A DNA stretch of 37,747 bases from an uncultured Clostridia bacterium (GCA_944354535.1 CALVPY010000023.1:1-37747); one strand, 5' to 3'. Positions 1 to 7,287 are shown, numbered from the stretch's first letter. Program-made: numbers and translations. The notes: a model not told the origin generated them from the letters alone.

Positions 1-9
1 ACAAAGCGC

Positions 10-633
10 TTATTCCAATTCAAATTCCGCGGTGACGGTGCCTTCCGCACGCACGTCGTCGGGGGTAAGGTCGAACTTCGCCGCCCGCACGGCAAGCGCC
101 GCCGCCCCGCCGAAGTTCATCGCCCGCGCGCCGCCGACGGAAAGGGAAACTTCCCTTACGGCGCCCACCTTCCTCCCGCTCGCTTCCGCAAAGAGCGCCG
201 CCTGCGACAGGGCGTCTGCCCAGGCGGAGCGGACGATCTCCCGCCGCACCGCCTCGGTATCCTCCACCGAAAAGGCGATCGAGAGCTCTTCCGCGCCCTC
301 CGAGAGGGCGTCGGCAGCCGCAGAGAGCCCTTCGGGCGTGAAGGGGAGCGCGAACCGCAGCGCAATGCGGCAGGCATAGCCCGTCTGCACGCGGCGGCGC
401 ATGCCGCCCTCCGCCTCTTCATATTCGGGCGAGACGGAAAAGTCCGTCGTTTTGAGCCCGCTCTCGTTGAACCCGCGTTCGCGAAGGCGCGCGCACAGCG
501 TTTTCACCGCCTCCTGCGCCGCTTCCGAGGCAGCCGCGCACGTCTTTTCTACGCGGCGCACAATAAGATGCAGCTCCGCCCGATCGGCAGGCCGCGCGCA
601 AACGCCCCTGCCCGTGATGCGTAATGTACTCAT
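10..633 (-). CDS. SIMPL-domain (DUF541-type) protein
   Basis: A 207-residue protein with no signal peptide or membrane segment. It opens with the strand pattern ITGRGVCARPADRAEL, which resembles the start of SIMPL (DUF541) proteins ('V.G.G.....PD.A'), and continues with alternating helix (AAASEAAQEAVKTL, about residues 34-47) and strand segments ending in a beta strand (GTVTAEFELE). Proteins of this family are small alpha/beta repeats of unclear function, some linked to signalling or periplasmic stress. I chose the ATG at 633 because it overlaps the stop of the upstream GH3 gene in an ATGA arrangement (630-633), indicating translational coupling; the open frame continues to 957 but that part is only the antisense shadow of the GH3 gene. 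Most SIMPL proteins are exported; this one seems cytosolic. Family call is by pattern, not by a search. Confidence 0.7.
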   Translation of the reverse strand: MSTLRITGRGVCARPADRAELHLIVRRVEKTCAAASEAAQEAVKTLCARLRERGFNESGLKTTDFSVSPEYEEAEGGMRRRVQTGYACRIALRFALPFTPEGLSAAADALSEGAEELSIAFSVEDTEAVRREIVRSAWADALSQAALFAEASGRKVGAVREVSLSVGGARAMNFGGAAALAVRAAKFDLTPDDVRAEGTVTAEFELE

Positions 634-3053
634 GATCCCTGCTCCTCCTTCATTTCTGCCGAGGAATGCAGCACAAAGCCCAGCACCTCCTCCGCATTGC
701 GGCGGAGCTCCGCCATCGTGAGGCCGTCCTTCTTCATGGCGGCGCGCACGGTGCCGTCCGGCTTGCGCTTCCCGAAGTAATCGCCGCCCGGCATCAGCAC
801 GTTGACGCCCGCGCGGATACGATAGGCGTTGTCTTTGAGTTTGGGATACTCGGGGCAGCGCGCGCGCTTCATCCACCAATCGGTCATGACGCACCCGCCG
901 AACCCCCACTCGCCGCGCAGAATGCCGCGCACGAGCTCGAAGTGATAGTGCGCCCACACGCCGTTTATCTTATTATACGAGGTCATGATGCAGTGCGGGT
1001 TCGCCTCGCGCACGCAGATCTCGAATCCCTTCAGATAAATCTCCCTCAGCGCCCGTTCGGAGACGCGCGCATCGTGGTTGTTGCGGTTGAATTCCTGGTT
1101 GTTGCACGCAAAGTGCTTGGGGCAGGCGGAAACGCCCGCGCTCTGGATGCCCTTCACCGCCGCCGAAGCGATCTTGCCCGAAAGGACGGGGTCTTCCGAA
1201 TAGTACTCGAAGTTGCGCCCGCAGAGGGGGCTCCTCTGGATGTTCATCCCGGGCGCGAGCAACACGTCGCTGCCGCGCTCCTTCATCTCCTCCCCCACGC
1301 CCGCGTACACTTCGGAAACGAGCGTCTCGTCGAAGGTGCAGGCGAGCAGCGTGCCGATGGGGATGAGCGAGCTTGCGCGCTTTAAGCGGATGCCCGAAGG
1401 CCCGTCCGTCGTGATGACGGGCGGCACCCCTTTCCTGTTGAGAGAGGGCAGCACGCCGCCGAACGCACCCGCGTTGCCCTCGGGGCCCAAGGGGCTGTTC
1501 ATCTTGTAGTCGCCGCGGGAGACGGCTTCGAGCTCGTCGAAGGAGAGCTGCGAAACAAAGGCGCGGAGGGGCACTCTTCCCGCTCTCACATCCTCGAAGG
1601 TGCAGGGCTCCGTATGCACTTCCCACAGGCTCTCGGGCGGAATGGAAGCCGCCATCTCCGCCTTGACGTCCGATCTTGCGAGCCGCACGGGGACTTGAAT
1701 GAGCGCATATTCCCCGCACTTGTCTTCCGCACGGAAGACGGAGAATGGCATGCGGGGAGCGCCGCGCTCTGCAAGGTGCCTTAACACGCGCCCCTCCGTC
1801 GTCACGCGGCCCGCTTCCTTTGCGGAACGCACGTCTTCGCCCGCAAAGAACACATATTCCCCGCCGAGCAGCACTTCGGACGACGTCTCCTCGTCGTATG
1901 TCGTAACGCGATAGACGGGCACGGAAATGACCGCCTCTTCCTCCCCGCCCGCGGGAAGCAGCCCCGTCTTATAAAAGCCGACGAGCTCGCGCTTAGGGTT
2001 GCCGTCCTTTCCGAAGGGCTTCTGCACATACGCCTCTACGACGCATCTGCCCGCGCAGTTCCCCGTGTTTTTGACCTTCACGCAGATCTCGGCGCCCTGC
2101 TCGTCATAGGTAAGCGAAGGCTCGACGGAGAACGTGGTGTAGCTCAGCCCGTAGCCGAAGGGATAGCGCACCTTCTCCTTTGCGAACGTTTCGAAATAGC
2201 GGTAGCCGACGTAAATATCTTCGGTGTAATCGGTGTGGGAAGAGTCGCCGAAATTGCTTGCGGGATAGTCCTCATAGCGCTTTGCGATGGTCATCGTCAG
2301 CTTGCCCGAAGGCGAGACTTCGCCCGACAAGAGCTTGGCGCAGGCATTGCCCGTCTCCATGCCGCCCTGCCACAAGAGGAGCACGGCGTTGGGAGCAAAC
2401 TCGTCCACCCACGAAAAGTCGATGACGTTGCCGATGTTGAGGAGCACGACGAGCTTTTTGAAATGCTTTTTGGCAAGGGCGAGCATATTGCGCTCCTCCG
2501 CCTTGAGATAGTAACTCCCCTCCTGAAGGAGGCAGTCCCTGTCCTCCCCCGCGGCGCGGCCCAAAACGACGACGGCGGTCTCCGCGCGCGCCGCAACGCC
2601 CTTTACGAAGTCCTCCGAAAGGGGCATTTCGGGATAGTTGAGCGGCCAGTTGCCCCAATAGCCGTGATCGACGGGGTGCTCCTTCGCCCACTTGCGGTAG
2701 GTCTCCAAAAGCTCAACATCGGGCGCAAGCCCGCGCTCTTTCAGGATACCCTCCGAAATACTCACCTGATAGGGCTTGATGACGTCGCCGCCCGAGCCGT
2801 AGCCCGTATAAAAGCTGTCCGCCTGCGTCCGCCCGAAGAGGGCAAACTTATCCTTGAGGGGCAGCGTGCCGTCGTTTTCGAGCAGCACCGCCCCTTCCGC
2901 GGCGGCACGGCAGAGAAGTTCGCTCATCGCGGAGTCTACAGCAGCCTCTCCCTGCGGCGCCAGATTTTCGCCCTGTTTTAGGGGGCTTCCCGTGATGTCG
3001 ATGTAAACTTTTGTGACCCAATTTCTCAGAGCCTTACGGAATTTTTCTAACAT
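630..3053 (-). CDS. Glycoside hydrolase family 3 with inverted domain order (beta-glucosidase-like)
   Basis: An 807-residue exo-acting beta-glycosidase, cytosolic (no signal peptide). The usual GH3 domain order is permuted. The alpha/beta-sandwich C-domain comes first (EGAVLLENDGTLPL near residue 55, then the SGEVSPSGKL stretch), followed by a fibronectin III-like domain (about 330-410) and finally the TIM-barrel N-domain (about 530-807). The barrel holds the substrate-binding KHF-x2-NNQE motif at about 646-654 and the nucleophile Asp725 in VMTDWW. The PFGYGLSYTTF motif that normally sits near the C-terminus is near residue 300. Such domain-inverted GH3 enzymes are known from rumen Clostridia, where they act on cello-oligosaccharides. 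The gene is coupled to the downstream SIMPL gene by a 4-base overlap. The start ATG lies 6 bases after the -10 hexamer with no ribosome-binding site. Substrate is not resolved. Confidence 0.93.
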   Translation of the reverse strand: MLEKFRKALRNWVTKVYIDITGSPLKQGENLAPQGEAAVDSAMSELLCRAAAEGAVLLENDGTLPLKDKFALFGRTQADSFYTGYGSGGDVIKPYQVSISEGILKERGLAPDVELLETYRKWAKEHPVDHGYWGNWPLNYPEMPLSEDFVKGVAARAETAVVVLGRAAGEDRDCLLQEGSYYLKAEERNMLALAKKHFKKLVVLLNIGNVIDFSWVDEFAPNAVLLLWQGGMETGNACAKLLSGEVSPSGKLTMTIAKRYEDYPASNFGDSSHTDYTEDIYVGYRYFETFAKEKVRYPFGYGLSYTTFSVEPSLTYDEQGAEICVKVKNTGNCAGRCVVEAYVQKPFGKDGNPKRELVGFYKTGLLPAGGEEEAVISVPVYRVTTYDEETSSEVLLGGEYVFFAGEDVRSAKEAGRVTTEGRVLRHLAERGAPRMPFSVFRAEDKCGEYALIQVPVRLARSDVKAEMAASIPPESLWEVHTEPCTFEDVRAGRVPLRAFVSQLSFDELEAVSRGDYKMNSPLGPEGNAGAFGGVLPSLNRKGVPPVITTDGPSGIRLKRASSLIPIGTLLACTFDETLVSEVYAGVGEEMKERGSDVLLAPGMNIQRSPLCGRNFEYYSEDPVLSGKIASAAVKGIQSAGVSACPKHFACNNQEFNRNNHDARVSERALREIYLKGFEICVREANPHCIMTSYNKINGVWAHYHFELVRGILRGEWGFGGCVMTDWWMKRARCPEYPKLKDNAYRIRAGVNVLMPGGDYFGKRKPDGTVRAAMKKDGLTMAELRRNAEEVLGFVLHSSAEMKEEQGS

Positions 3054-3059
3054 GGCTTT

Positions 3060-3088
3060 ATTATATCACAGTCTTTCCCTTCTGTCAA
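3060..3088 (-). promoter_or_regulatory. Consensus sigma-A promoter of the permuted GH3 gene
   Basis: On the minus strand, TTGACA (3088-3083) and TATAAT (3065-3060) are separated by 17 bases: a perfect vegetative promoter. The GH3 ATG is at 3053-3051, so the expected start of transcription is at or within a base of the A of the ATG. No Shine-Dalgarno sequence fits in between, which implies a leaderless mRNA. Confidence 0.85.
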
Positions 3089-3107
3089 TGATGAGGTTGG
3101 AAAGCAT

Positions 3108-3350
3108 TTACAGCAGTTCGAGCAGCCTCTTCACGTCGCTCTCCCCCTGCACAAGCTCTTCAGATGAAAGAAGCTCCTTTTTCTCCTTCTTCTCCCATAA
3201 AAAGCAGCCGTCTTCGGAAGAGACAAACACTTCCCGCAGAACGCAGTATCGTTCTTTTTCATCGCGGTTGCGAAAAAATCTGCATCCCCCGAAGCGATAG
3301 AGTTTACGGAAATACGCGCAAGTGACACACCTTTTACTCGCCGCCTTCAT
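3108..3350 (-). CDS. Small Cys-rich protein, paralogue of its upstream neighbour
   Basis: An 80-residue protein of unknown function. Cysteines at 8, 11, 23, 36 and 49 form a C-x2-C-x-YF opening, a GGC step, and a final 'DGC-x2-W' step, followed by a charged C-terminal tail (EKKEKKELLSSEELVQGE). This looks like a small metal-binding knuckle. The neighbouring protein at 3334-3606 shows the same spacing logic (C-x2-C-x-YF ... GRCC ... NGGC-x2-Y), so the two are paralogues. The start ATG at 3350 has a GGGAG site 7 bases upstream, inside the end of the neighbour, with which it overlaps by 17 bases in another frame. Short Cys proteins of this general look occur in many clostridial genomes without assigned function. 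Role here is unknown; the divergent XRE gene suggests shared regulation. Confidence 0.65.
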   Translation of the reverse strand: MKAASKRCVTCAYFRKLYRFGGCRFFRNRDEKERYCVLREVFVSSEDGCFLWEKKEKKELLSSEELVQGESDVKRLLELL

Positions 3351-3606
3351 CGTGCATCTCCCGCTCCGCTTCCATGATACACCTGAGCTCTGTGAGTTGA
3401 CGGAGAATATCGCCGAGACAGACCCTCAGCATCGTCTCCGATCGTTTGCAGCGTTCTCTGCGCTTATATCGATCACAGCCGCCATTGCTTTCGACTGCCA
3501 CCCCTGCTATACAGCAGCGCCCGAATTTTGTCGCCCGAAAGCGCGTCGTCTCCTTGGTGTAATAGCGGCTGAAATAGCGACAGTTCCAACACTTTCCTTG
3601 TTCCAT
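3334..3606 (-). CDS. Small Cys-rich protein, first gene of the pair
   Basis: A 90-residue protein of unknown function beginning MEQGKCWNCRYFSRYYTK. Cysteines at 6, 9, 31, 32 and 44 would form a zinc-knuckle-like core; a helical, charged C-terminal half follows (RVCLGDILRQLTELRCIMEAE). The longer open frame starts at 3648, but an AGGAGG site at 3612-3617 places the start at the ATG at 3606 (5-base spacing) rather than at the adjacent ATG at 3609 (2-base spacing) or the upstream one, which would lie inside the promoter. It is the first gene of a two-gene unit with its paralogue, read from a promoter whose spacer is an exact palindrome. It may be DNA-, RNA- or metal-binding; none of this is shown by the sequence. 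Confidence 0.65.
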   Translation of the reverse strand: MEQGKCWNCRYFSRYYTKETTRFRATKFGRCCIAGVAVESNGGCDRYKRRERCKRSETMLRVCLGDILRQLTELRCIMEAEREMHDEGGE

Positions 3607-3632
3607 CATAACCTCCTGAGTGCTTTTTTCTG

Positions 3633-3662
3633 ATTTTACAATAGGCAATGCCTATAAGTCAA
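3633..3662 (-). promoter_or_regulatory. Promoter of the Cys-rich pair with operator in the spacer
   Basis: Minus-strand -35 TTGACT (3662-3657) and -10 TAAAAT (3638-3633), spacer 18. The spacer contains a perfect 7-1-7 palindrome, ATAGGCAATGCCTAT, at 3641-3655. A protein bound there would block polymerase directly. The adjacent divergent XRE protein is the obvious candidate ligand. Confidence 0.7.
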
Positions 3663-3669
3663 GCGCATT

Positions 3670-3689
3670 ATAGGCATTGCCTTTATAAT
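3670..3689 (+). promoter_or_regulatory. Second operator copy and -10 box of the XRE gene
   Basis: ATAGGCATTGCCTTT at 3670-3684 repeats the operator at 3641-3655 with one changed arm base; the two centres are 29 bases apart, close to three helical turns. It abuts a TATAAT at 3684-3689 that would serve the plus-strand XRE gene (start 3711). No convincing -35 is seen, so the promoter may be weak or activator-dependent. Autoregulation is inferred. Confidence 0.55.
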
Positions 3690-3710
3690 TTTAAGACGAG
3701 GAACAAAAAC

Positions 3711-3941
3711 ATGATCACATTGGAACAAATCAGAGAACGTCTCAGTGAAGCCATTCGCAACAGCGGAATGACCCAAACCGAACTCGCACGCCGCTTAGGC
3801 ATTCGACAGCCGACCATCGGCCAATATCTTTCCGGCCGTTCCATGCCCGCGCTCGATACGTTTGCCAACCTTTGCAAAGTCTTAGATGTGGACGCCAACG
3901 ACATCCTCTGCCTAGATGAACACGCAGACAGCACGCGGTGA
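3711..3941 (+). CDS. XRE-family helix-turn-helix regulator
   Basis: A 76-residue protein that is essentially a single Cro/C1-type HTH domain: helix 1 LEQIRERLSEAIRNSG, helix-turn-helix MTQTELARRLGIRQPTIGQYLSGR (about residues 20-43), then helices 4-5 (MPALDTFANLCKVLDVDANDIL). There is no ligand or protease domain, so it probably works as a dimeric DNA-binding protein like small phage-type repressors. The frame is open from 3648, but I place the start at 3711 because the CGAGGA site at 3697-3702 precedes it and the upstream part covers the operators. Two near-identical palindromes lie in the 104 bases separating it from the divergent Cys-rich pair, so it likely represses both itself and them. 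Targets elsewhere cannot be excluded. Confidence 0.85.
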   Translation: MITLEQIRERLSEAIRNSGMTQTELARRLGIRQPTIGQYLSGRSMPALDTFANLCKVLDVDANDILCLDEHADSTR

Positions 3942-3948
3942 TTCCCGC

Positions 3949-3976
3949 TTGCATTTTGGCGCGGATATGATATACT
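3949..3976 (+). promoter_or_regulatory. Promoter of the M18 aminopeptidase gene
   Basis: TTGCAT (3949-3954) and TATACT (3971-3976), 16-base spacer. It begins a few bases after the XRE stop and leaves a leader of about 25 bases with AAGGA at 3996-4000 before the ATG at 4007. Confidence 0.6.
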
Positions 3977-4006
3977 GTAAGGGAAAAAACAAATCAAGGA
4001 ACAAAT

Positions 4007-5269
4007 ATGAACGAACTTTCTTCCGTTGAAGGGCTCTCCCGCTATCTGGGGAGCTCGTACACCGCCTTTCAGGCCGTTCAAAACGCCGCAGCCTTTCTTT
4101 CGGCGCACGGCTTTTGCGCCCTTTCCGAGGACGAGGAATGGGACTTGGAGCGCGGCGATCGGTATTATGTCACGCGGGGCGGCAGCGCGCTCATCGCATT
4201 TGGCATCGGAAAGCGCCCCGAAAGCGCCTTCAAGATCGTCGCCACGCACACCGACTCGCCCGCCCTCAAACTCAAAGAAAACGCCGCCCTTTCGGACGGC
4301 GCCTTCACGCGGCTCAACGTCGAACCTTACGGCGGCGGCATCCATTATACCTTTTTCGACCGCCCCCTGAAGATCGCGGGGCGCATCGTGCGGGAAAAGG
4401 AGGGCGTGCTCGTTTCCGAGCCCTATGTGAGCGAAGAGAACATCGTCATCCCCTCGCTCGCCATCCATATGGACCGCTCGGTCAACGAAAAGTTCTCCCC
4501 CAACGCGCAGACCGACCTTCTCCCGCTCTGGTCTTTGGGGAAGGAGGAACTCGGAAGCGCCCTTGAAGGCGCGCTTTCCTTCGATCTGTTCGCCGCCTGC
4601 GCCGAGCAGCCCTTTTCGAGCGGCAGACACGGGGAATTCCTCTCCTCGCCGCGCATCGACAACTTGTCGAGCGTCGCCGCTTCCCTCTCCGCTTTAACAG
4701 AATCGGACGAGGGCGAAGGCGTGCTCGTCGCGGCGTGCTTCGACAGCGAGGAAGTGGGCAGCCACACGCTGCAGGGCGCGGGCAGCGGCTTTTTGAAAAG
4801 CGTGCTTTCCCGCATCGCGGAGAGTCTTTCTCTTTCGGCAAGCGAATATGAGCGCATGCTCTCCCGCTCCTTTTCCGTCTCGCTCGACAACGCGCATTCG
4901 CTGCATCCCAACCACCCCGAAAAGTGCGACCCCACCAACCGCGCCGTGATGGGCGGAGGCGTCGTCATCAAGGGGCATGCGGGCGGCGCTTACACGACGG
5001 ACGCCCTCTCCTCCGCCGTCATCAAGCGCATTTTCTCGCGCGCGGGCGTCAAGTTCCAGACCTTTTTCAACCGCTCGGATATGCGGAGCGGCGGCACGCT
5101 GGGGGCGATCGGCTTTGCGCAGGTACCCGTCCGCACGGTGGACTTGGGGCTTGCCCAGCTTGCGATGCACTCCGCCGTGGAGACGTTTGCAAAGGCCGAC
5201 TATGAAGAGCTTCTGAACGGCCTTGCCGCCTTCTACGAGGCCCCCTCCGCCGCCCTTCTGGTCAGGTGA
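4007..5269 (+). CDS. apeB: M18 family aminopeptidase (aspartyl aminopeptidase type)
   Basis: A 420-residue cytosolic metallo-aminopeptidase that removes N-terminal residues, often acidic ones, from peptides. The M18 metal-binding residues are visible: HTDSP (His about 84), RIDNL (Asp about 228), SEEVGS (catalytic/metal Glu pair about 261-262), DNAHSLHPN, and LAMHS (His about 393). RSDMRSGGTLG and the KGHAGG stretch are also typical of the family. Length matches bacterial M18 enzymes. The start is supported by AAGGA six bases upstream. The next gene, a BspA-like lipoprotein, begins 4 bases after this stop, so the two are co-transcribed. Members are often dodecameric. Assignment to M18 is firm; the symbol follows common bacterial naming. 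Confidence 0.95.
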   Translation: MNELSSVEGLSRYLGSSYTAFQAVQNAAAFLSAHGFCALSEDEEWDLERGDRYYVTRGGSALIAFGIGKRPESAFKIVATHTDSPALKLKENAALSDGAFTRLNVEPYGGGIHYTFFDRPLKIAGRIVREKEGVLVSEPYVSEENIVIPSLAIHMDRSVNEKFSPNAQTDLLPLWSLGKEELGSALEGALSFDLFAACAEQPFSSGRHGEFLSSPRIDNLSSVAASLSALTESDEGEGVLVAACFDSEEVGSHTLQGAGSGFLKSVLSRIAESLSLSASEYERMLSRSFSVSLDNAHSLHPNHPEKCDPTNRAVMGGGVVIKGHAGGAYTTDALSSAVIKRIFSRAGVKFQTFFNRSDMRSGGTLGAIGFAQVPVRTVDLGLAQLAMHSAVETFAKADYEELLNGLAAFYEAPSAALLVR

Positions 5270-5273
5270 CCGC

Positions 5274-6848
5274 ATGAAAAAGCGCATTCTTTTTTCCCTT
5301 CTCTTTCTGCTGATCGCAGGATGCAGTTCACTCTTTTTCGCTTCCTGTTTTGGGGAAAAACACGTCCACGAATACGGGGAGTGGGTCGAAATCAGGCAGC
5401 CGACCTGTACCGAGTCCGGGCTGAGGGAGCGCGCCTGCGCGTGCGGCGCCAAACAGACGGACACGGTGCTTGCCACGGGCCATCAATGGGGAGAACCGCC
5501 CACCTGTACGCAGCCGCAGGTCTGCACTGCGTGCGGGAAGGAGTACCGCCCCGCTTTAGGGCACCATTACCGCGACCACGTCTGTACGCGCTGCGGAGAC
5601 ATCCTCCCCTCGGAGGACATTTACTTCCTCTTTACGGAGCTGGAGGACGGCAGCTACTCCGTCGCCAAAGCGCCCGAAGAAGAACTGCCCTCCAAGCTCT
5701 ATCTTCCCGAAGAGCATCTCGGGCGGCCCGTGACCGCCGTCGCACCCTCCGGCTTTCTCCGCTGCGTTTCCCTCGAAACGATCCACATCCCGGAGAGCAT
5801 CACATCCATCGGCGCGCACGCCTTTGAAAGCTGCCTCGCCCTGACGGATATGACCCTGCCGCAGAGCGTCACGGACATCGGGGAACACGCCTTTGCGGGC
5901 TGCCACTCGCTCGCCCTGAACGATCTGCCGCAGAACTTACGCACCGTCGGGGCATATGCCTTTGAGAACTGTTCCTCACTGGCCTCCCTTTCCCTCCCCG
6001 AAAACGTCACGTCCGTCGGAGAGGAAGCATTTGCGGGCTGTTTCCGGTTACAGGAACTGACCCTCCCCGAAGGGCTCGAACGTTTGGGAGAGGGCGCATT
6101 CCGCGGCTGTTCTCTCCTGACAAGCATCCGCCTTCCCGCGAGCCTCTCCTCAATCGGGACGGGCGCCTTTGCCTTCTGCCCCGCCATCCGAACGATCGAA
6201 GTTGAAGCGGGGAACGAACGGTACTCCGCCATAGGGAACTGCCTCATCGAGCGGGAAACCAAGCGGCTGATCGCGGGCTGCGCGGAGAGCGTGATCCCCG
6301 CGGACGGAAGCGTGACGGCGATCGGCGCAAAGGCATTTTCGGGCTGCACTTCCCTCCGCGCCGCCGTCCTGCCCGAAGGCATCACCGCGATCGAAGAGGA
6401 GGCGTTCGGCGGGTGCAGCGCGCTCGGGGACATCTCCCTTCCCGCAAGCCTTACCGAGATCGGGGACTACGCCTTTGCGGACTGTGCGGCGCTCACCAAG
6501 ATCGTCATCCCCGAGGGCGTCGCCGCGATCGGGGAGGGCTGCTTTCTCAACTGTTCCCTGCTCGGCTCAGCCGAACTCCCGCAAAGCCTGCGCTCGATCG
6601 GCAGCCTCGCCTTTTACTGGTGCCTCTCCCTCGAGGCGATCGTCATCCCCGCCCAAACCGCATCCATCGGGGCAAACGCCTTCTTCGGCTGCTTCTCGCT
6701 GCAGACCGCCCGCTTCGAGGCACCGAGCGGCTGGAGCGCCGCAGGGGAAGCGCTCTCCGCCGACCTTCTTTCCGATGCGCAGTCGGCAGCCGAAGCGCTC
6801 GCCATGACGAACTATTCCGCCGTCTGGACGCGCGGGTCTCTCGGGTAA
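5274..6848 (+). CDS. BspA-like leucine-rich-repeat lipoprotein with Cys-rich N-terminal region
   Basis: A 524-residue surface protein. The signal peptide MKKRILFSLLFLLIAGC ends in a lipobox (LIAGC), and a second Cys follows in FASC. Residues about 25-95 form a Cys/His-rich stretch with repeated C-x-CG and ATGH elements (CACGAKQTDTVLATGHQW, CTACGKEY, CTRCGD), a module seen at the start of many clostridial surface proteins. From about 140 onward come roughly a dozen LRR_5 (BspA/TpLRR) repeats of about 23 residues with the pattern 'L..I.LP..V.SIG..AF..C'. BspA proteins act in adhesion and host or matrix interaction. The frame is open upstream to 5223, but the signal peptide and the 4-base spacing from the M18 stop fix the start at 5274. 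The pairing with a cytosolic aminopeptidase has no obvious functional reason. Ligand unknown. Confidence 0.9.
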   Translation: MKKRILFSLLFLLIAGCSSLFFASCFGEKHVHEYGEWVEIRQPTCTESGLRERACACGAKQTDTVLATGHQWGEPPTCTQPQVCTACGKEYRPALGHHYRDHVCTRCGDILPSEDIYFLFTELEDGSYSVAKAPEEELPSKLYLPEEHLGRPVTAVAPSGFLRCVSLETIHIPESITSIGAHAFESCLALTDMTLPQSVTDIGEHAFAGCHSLALNDLPQNLRTVGAYAFENCSSLASLSLPENVTSVGEEAFAGCFRLQELTLPEGLERLGEGAFRGCSLLTSIRLPASLSSIGTGAFAFCPAIRTIEVEAGNERYSAIGNCLIERETKRLIAGCAESVIPADGSVTAIGAKAFSGCTSLRAAVLPEGITAIEEEAFGGCSALGDISLPASLTEIGDYAFADCAALTKIVIPEGVAAIGEGCFLNCSLLGSAELPQSLRSIGSLAFYWCLSLEAIVIPAQTASIGANAFFGCFSLQTARFEAPSGWSAAGEALSADLLSDAQSAAEALAMTNYSAVWTRGSLG

Positions 6849-6902
6849 CACCTCGCCCAAAGCCGCCAATATCTGCCCGAAGCCGCAGCATATCAAACAG
6901 TT

Positions 6903-6935
6903 AAAAAATATCCACGTGCATAGCACGTGGTTTTT
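6903..6935. terminator. Bidirectional rho-independent terminator after the LRR lipoprotein
   Basis: CCACGTGC (6912-6919) pairs with GCACGTGG (6923-6930) around a 3-base loop. T5 follows on the plus strand and A6 precedes it, so it can stop transcription from either side. It lies 64 bases after the LRR gene stop. Confidence 0.85.
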
Positions 6936-7070
6936 CATTTTCGGGCATAGCCCTAATCATTACCGGCTGCGCACAAGTACGCCGGAGAATTGGCCTGCCG
7001 GCCACGCATTTGTTATTTCCTACCCGTAAACGGGTCTCATATCTTCCCCTCTCTCGCCCCCTGTGCAAGG
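6936..7070. other. Gene-free stretch with small hairpins
   Basis: No credible reading frame. A GGCC-TGCC-GGCC hairpin near 6992-7003 and ACCCGT-AA-ACGGGT at 7022-7035 are visible, neither followed by a T tract. The stretch leads into the modular hairpin repeat that starts at 7071. Confidence 0.5.
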
Positions 7071-7287
7071 GTGAGCAAGTGCTTTCTTGCATAGAGCCCG
7101 GTGGGCTCTTTGCCACTTGCGAACTTGGAAATGCCCCATTGTTCGGGGCGTTTCAGGGCTCCCGCGCAGATGCGAAGCAGATGTGTGGGAAGAGGAGACG
7201 CAAGCCGAGCGGTCAAGCCGCGAGGAACGCAGCGGCGGACAAACGGGCTTTGCGGCGACGAGAGCGCGGTCTCTACCGCGCGAGACG
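7071..7287 (+). repeat. Modular hairpin repeat, copy A
   Basis: A chain of short structured modules that recurs at 31371-31593. In order: module 1 (7071-7090, GCAAG/CTTGC hairpin); a 31-base core (7101-7131); module 2 hairpin (7129-7137 with 7145-7153, 7-base loop ATTGTTC); module 3 hairpin (7161-7168 with 7182-7189, inner TGC-GAA-GCA); a poorly conserved spacer ending CGACGAG (7256-7262); and module 4 hairpin (GCGCGG-6 nt-CCGCGC, 7264-7281) followed by GAGACG. The second copy keeps the pairing where stem bases differ, which points to selection on structure. Strand of transcription is not known; orientation is given arbitrarily. Short open frames through this region are not protein-like. Confidence 0.7.

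Noticed and set aside
10-957. Longer 315-residue version of the SIMPL protein
   Set aside because: The extra N-terminal part is antisense-like low-complexity Arg-rich sequence inside the GH3 gene; the ATGA overlap at 633 fits a real start.
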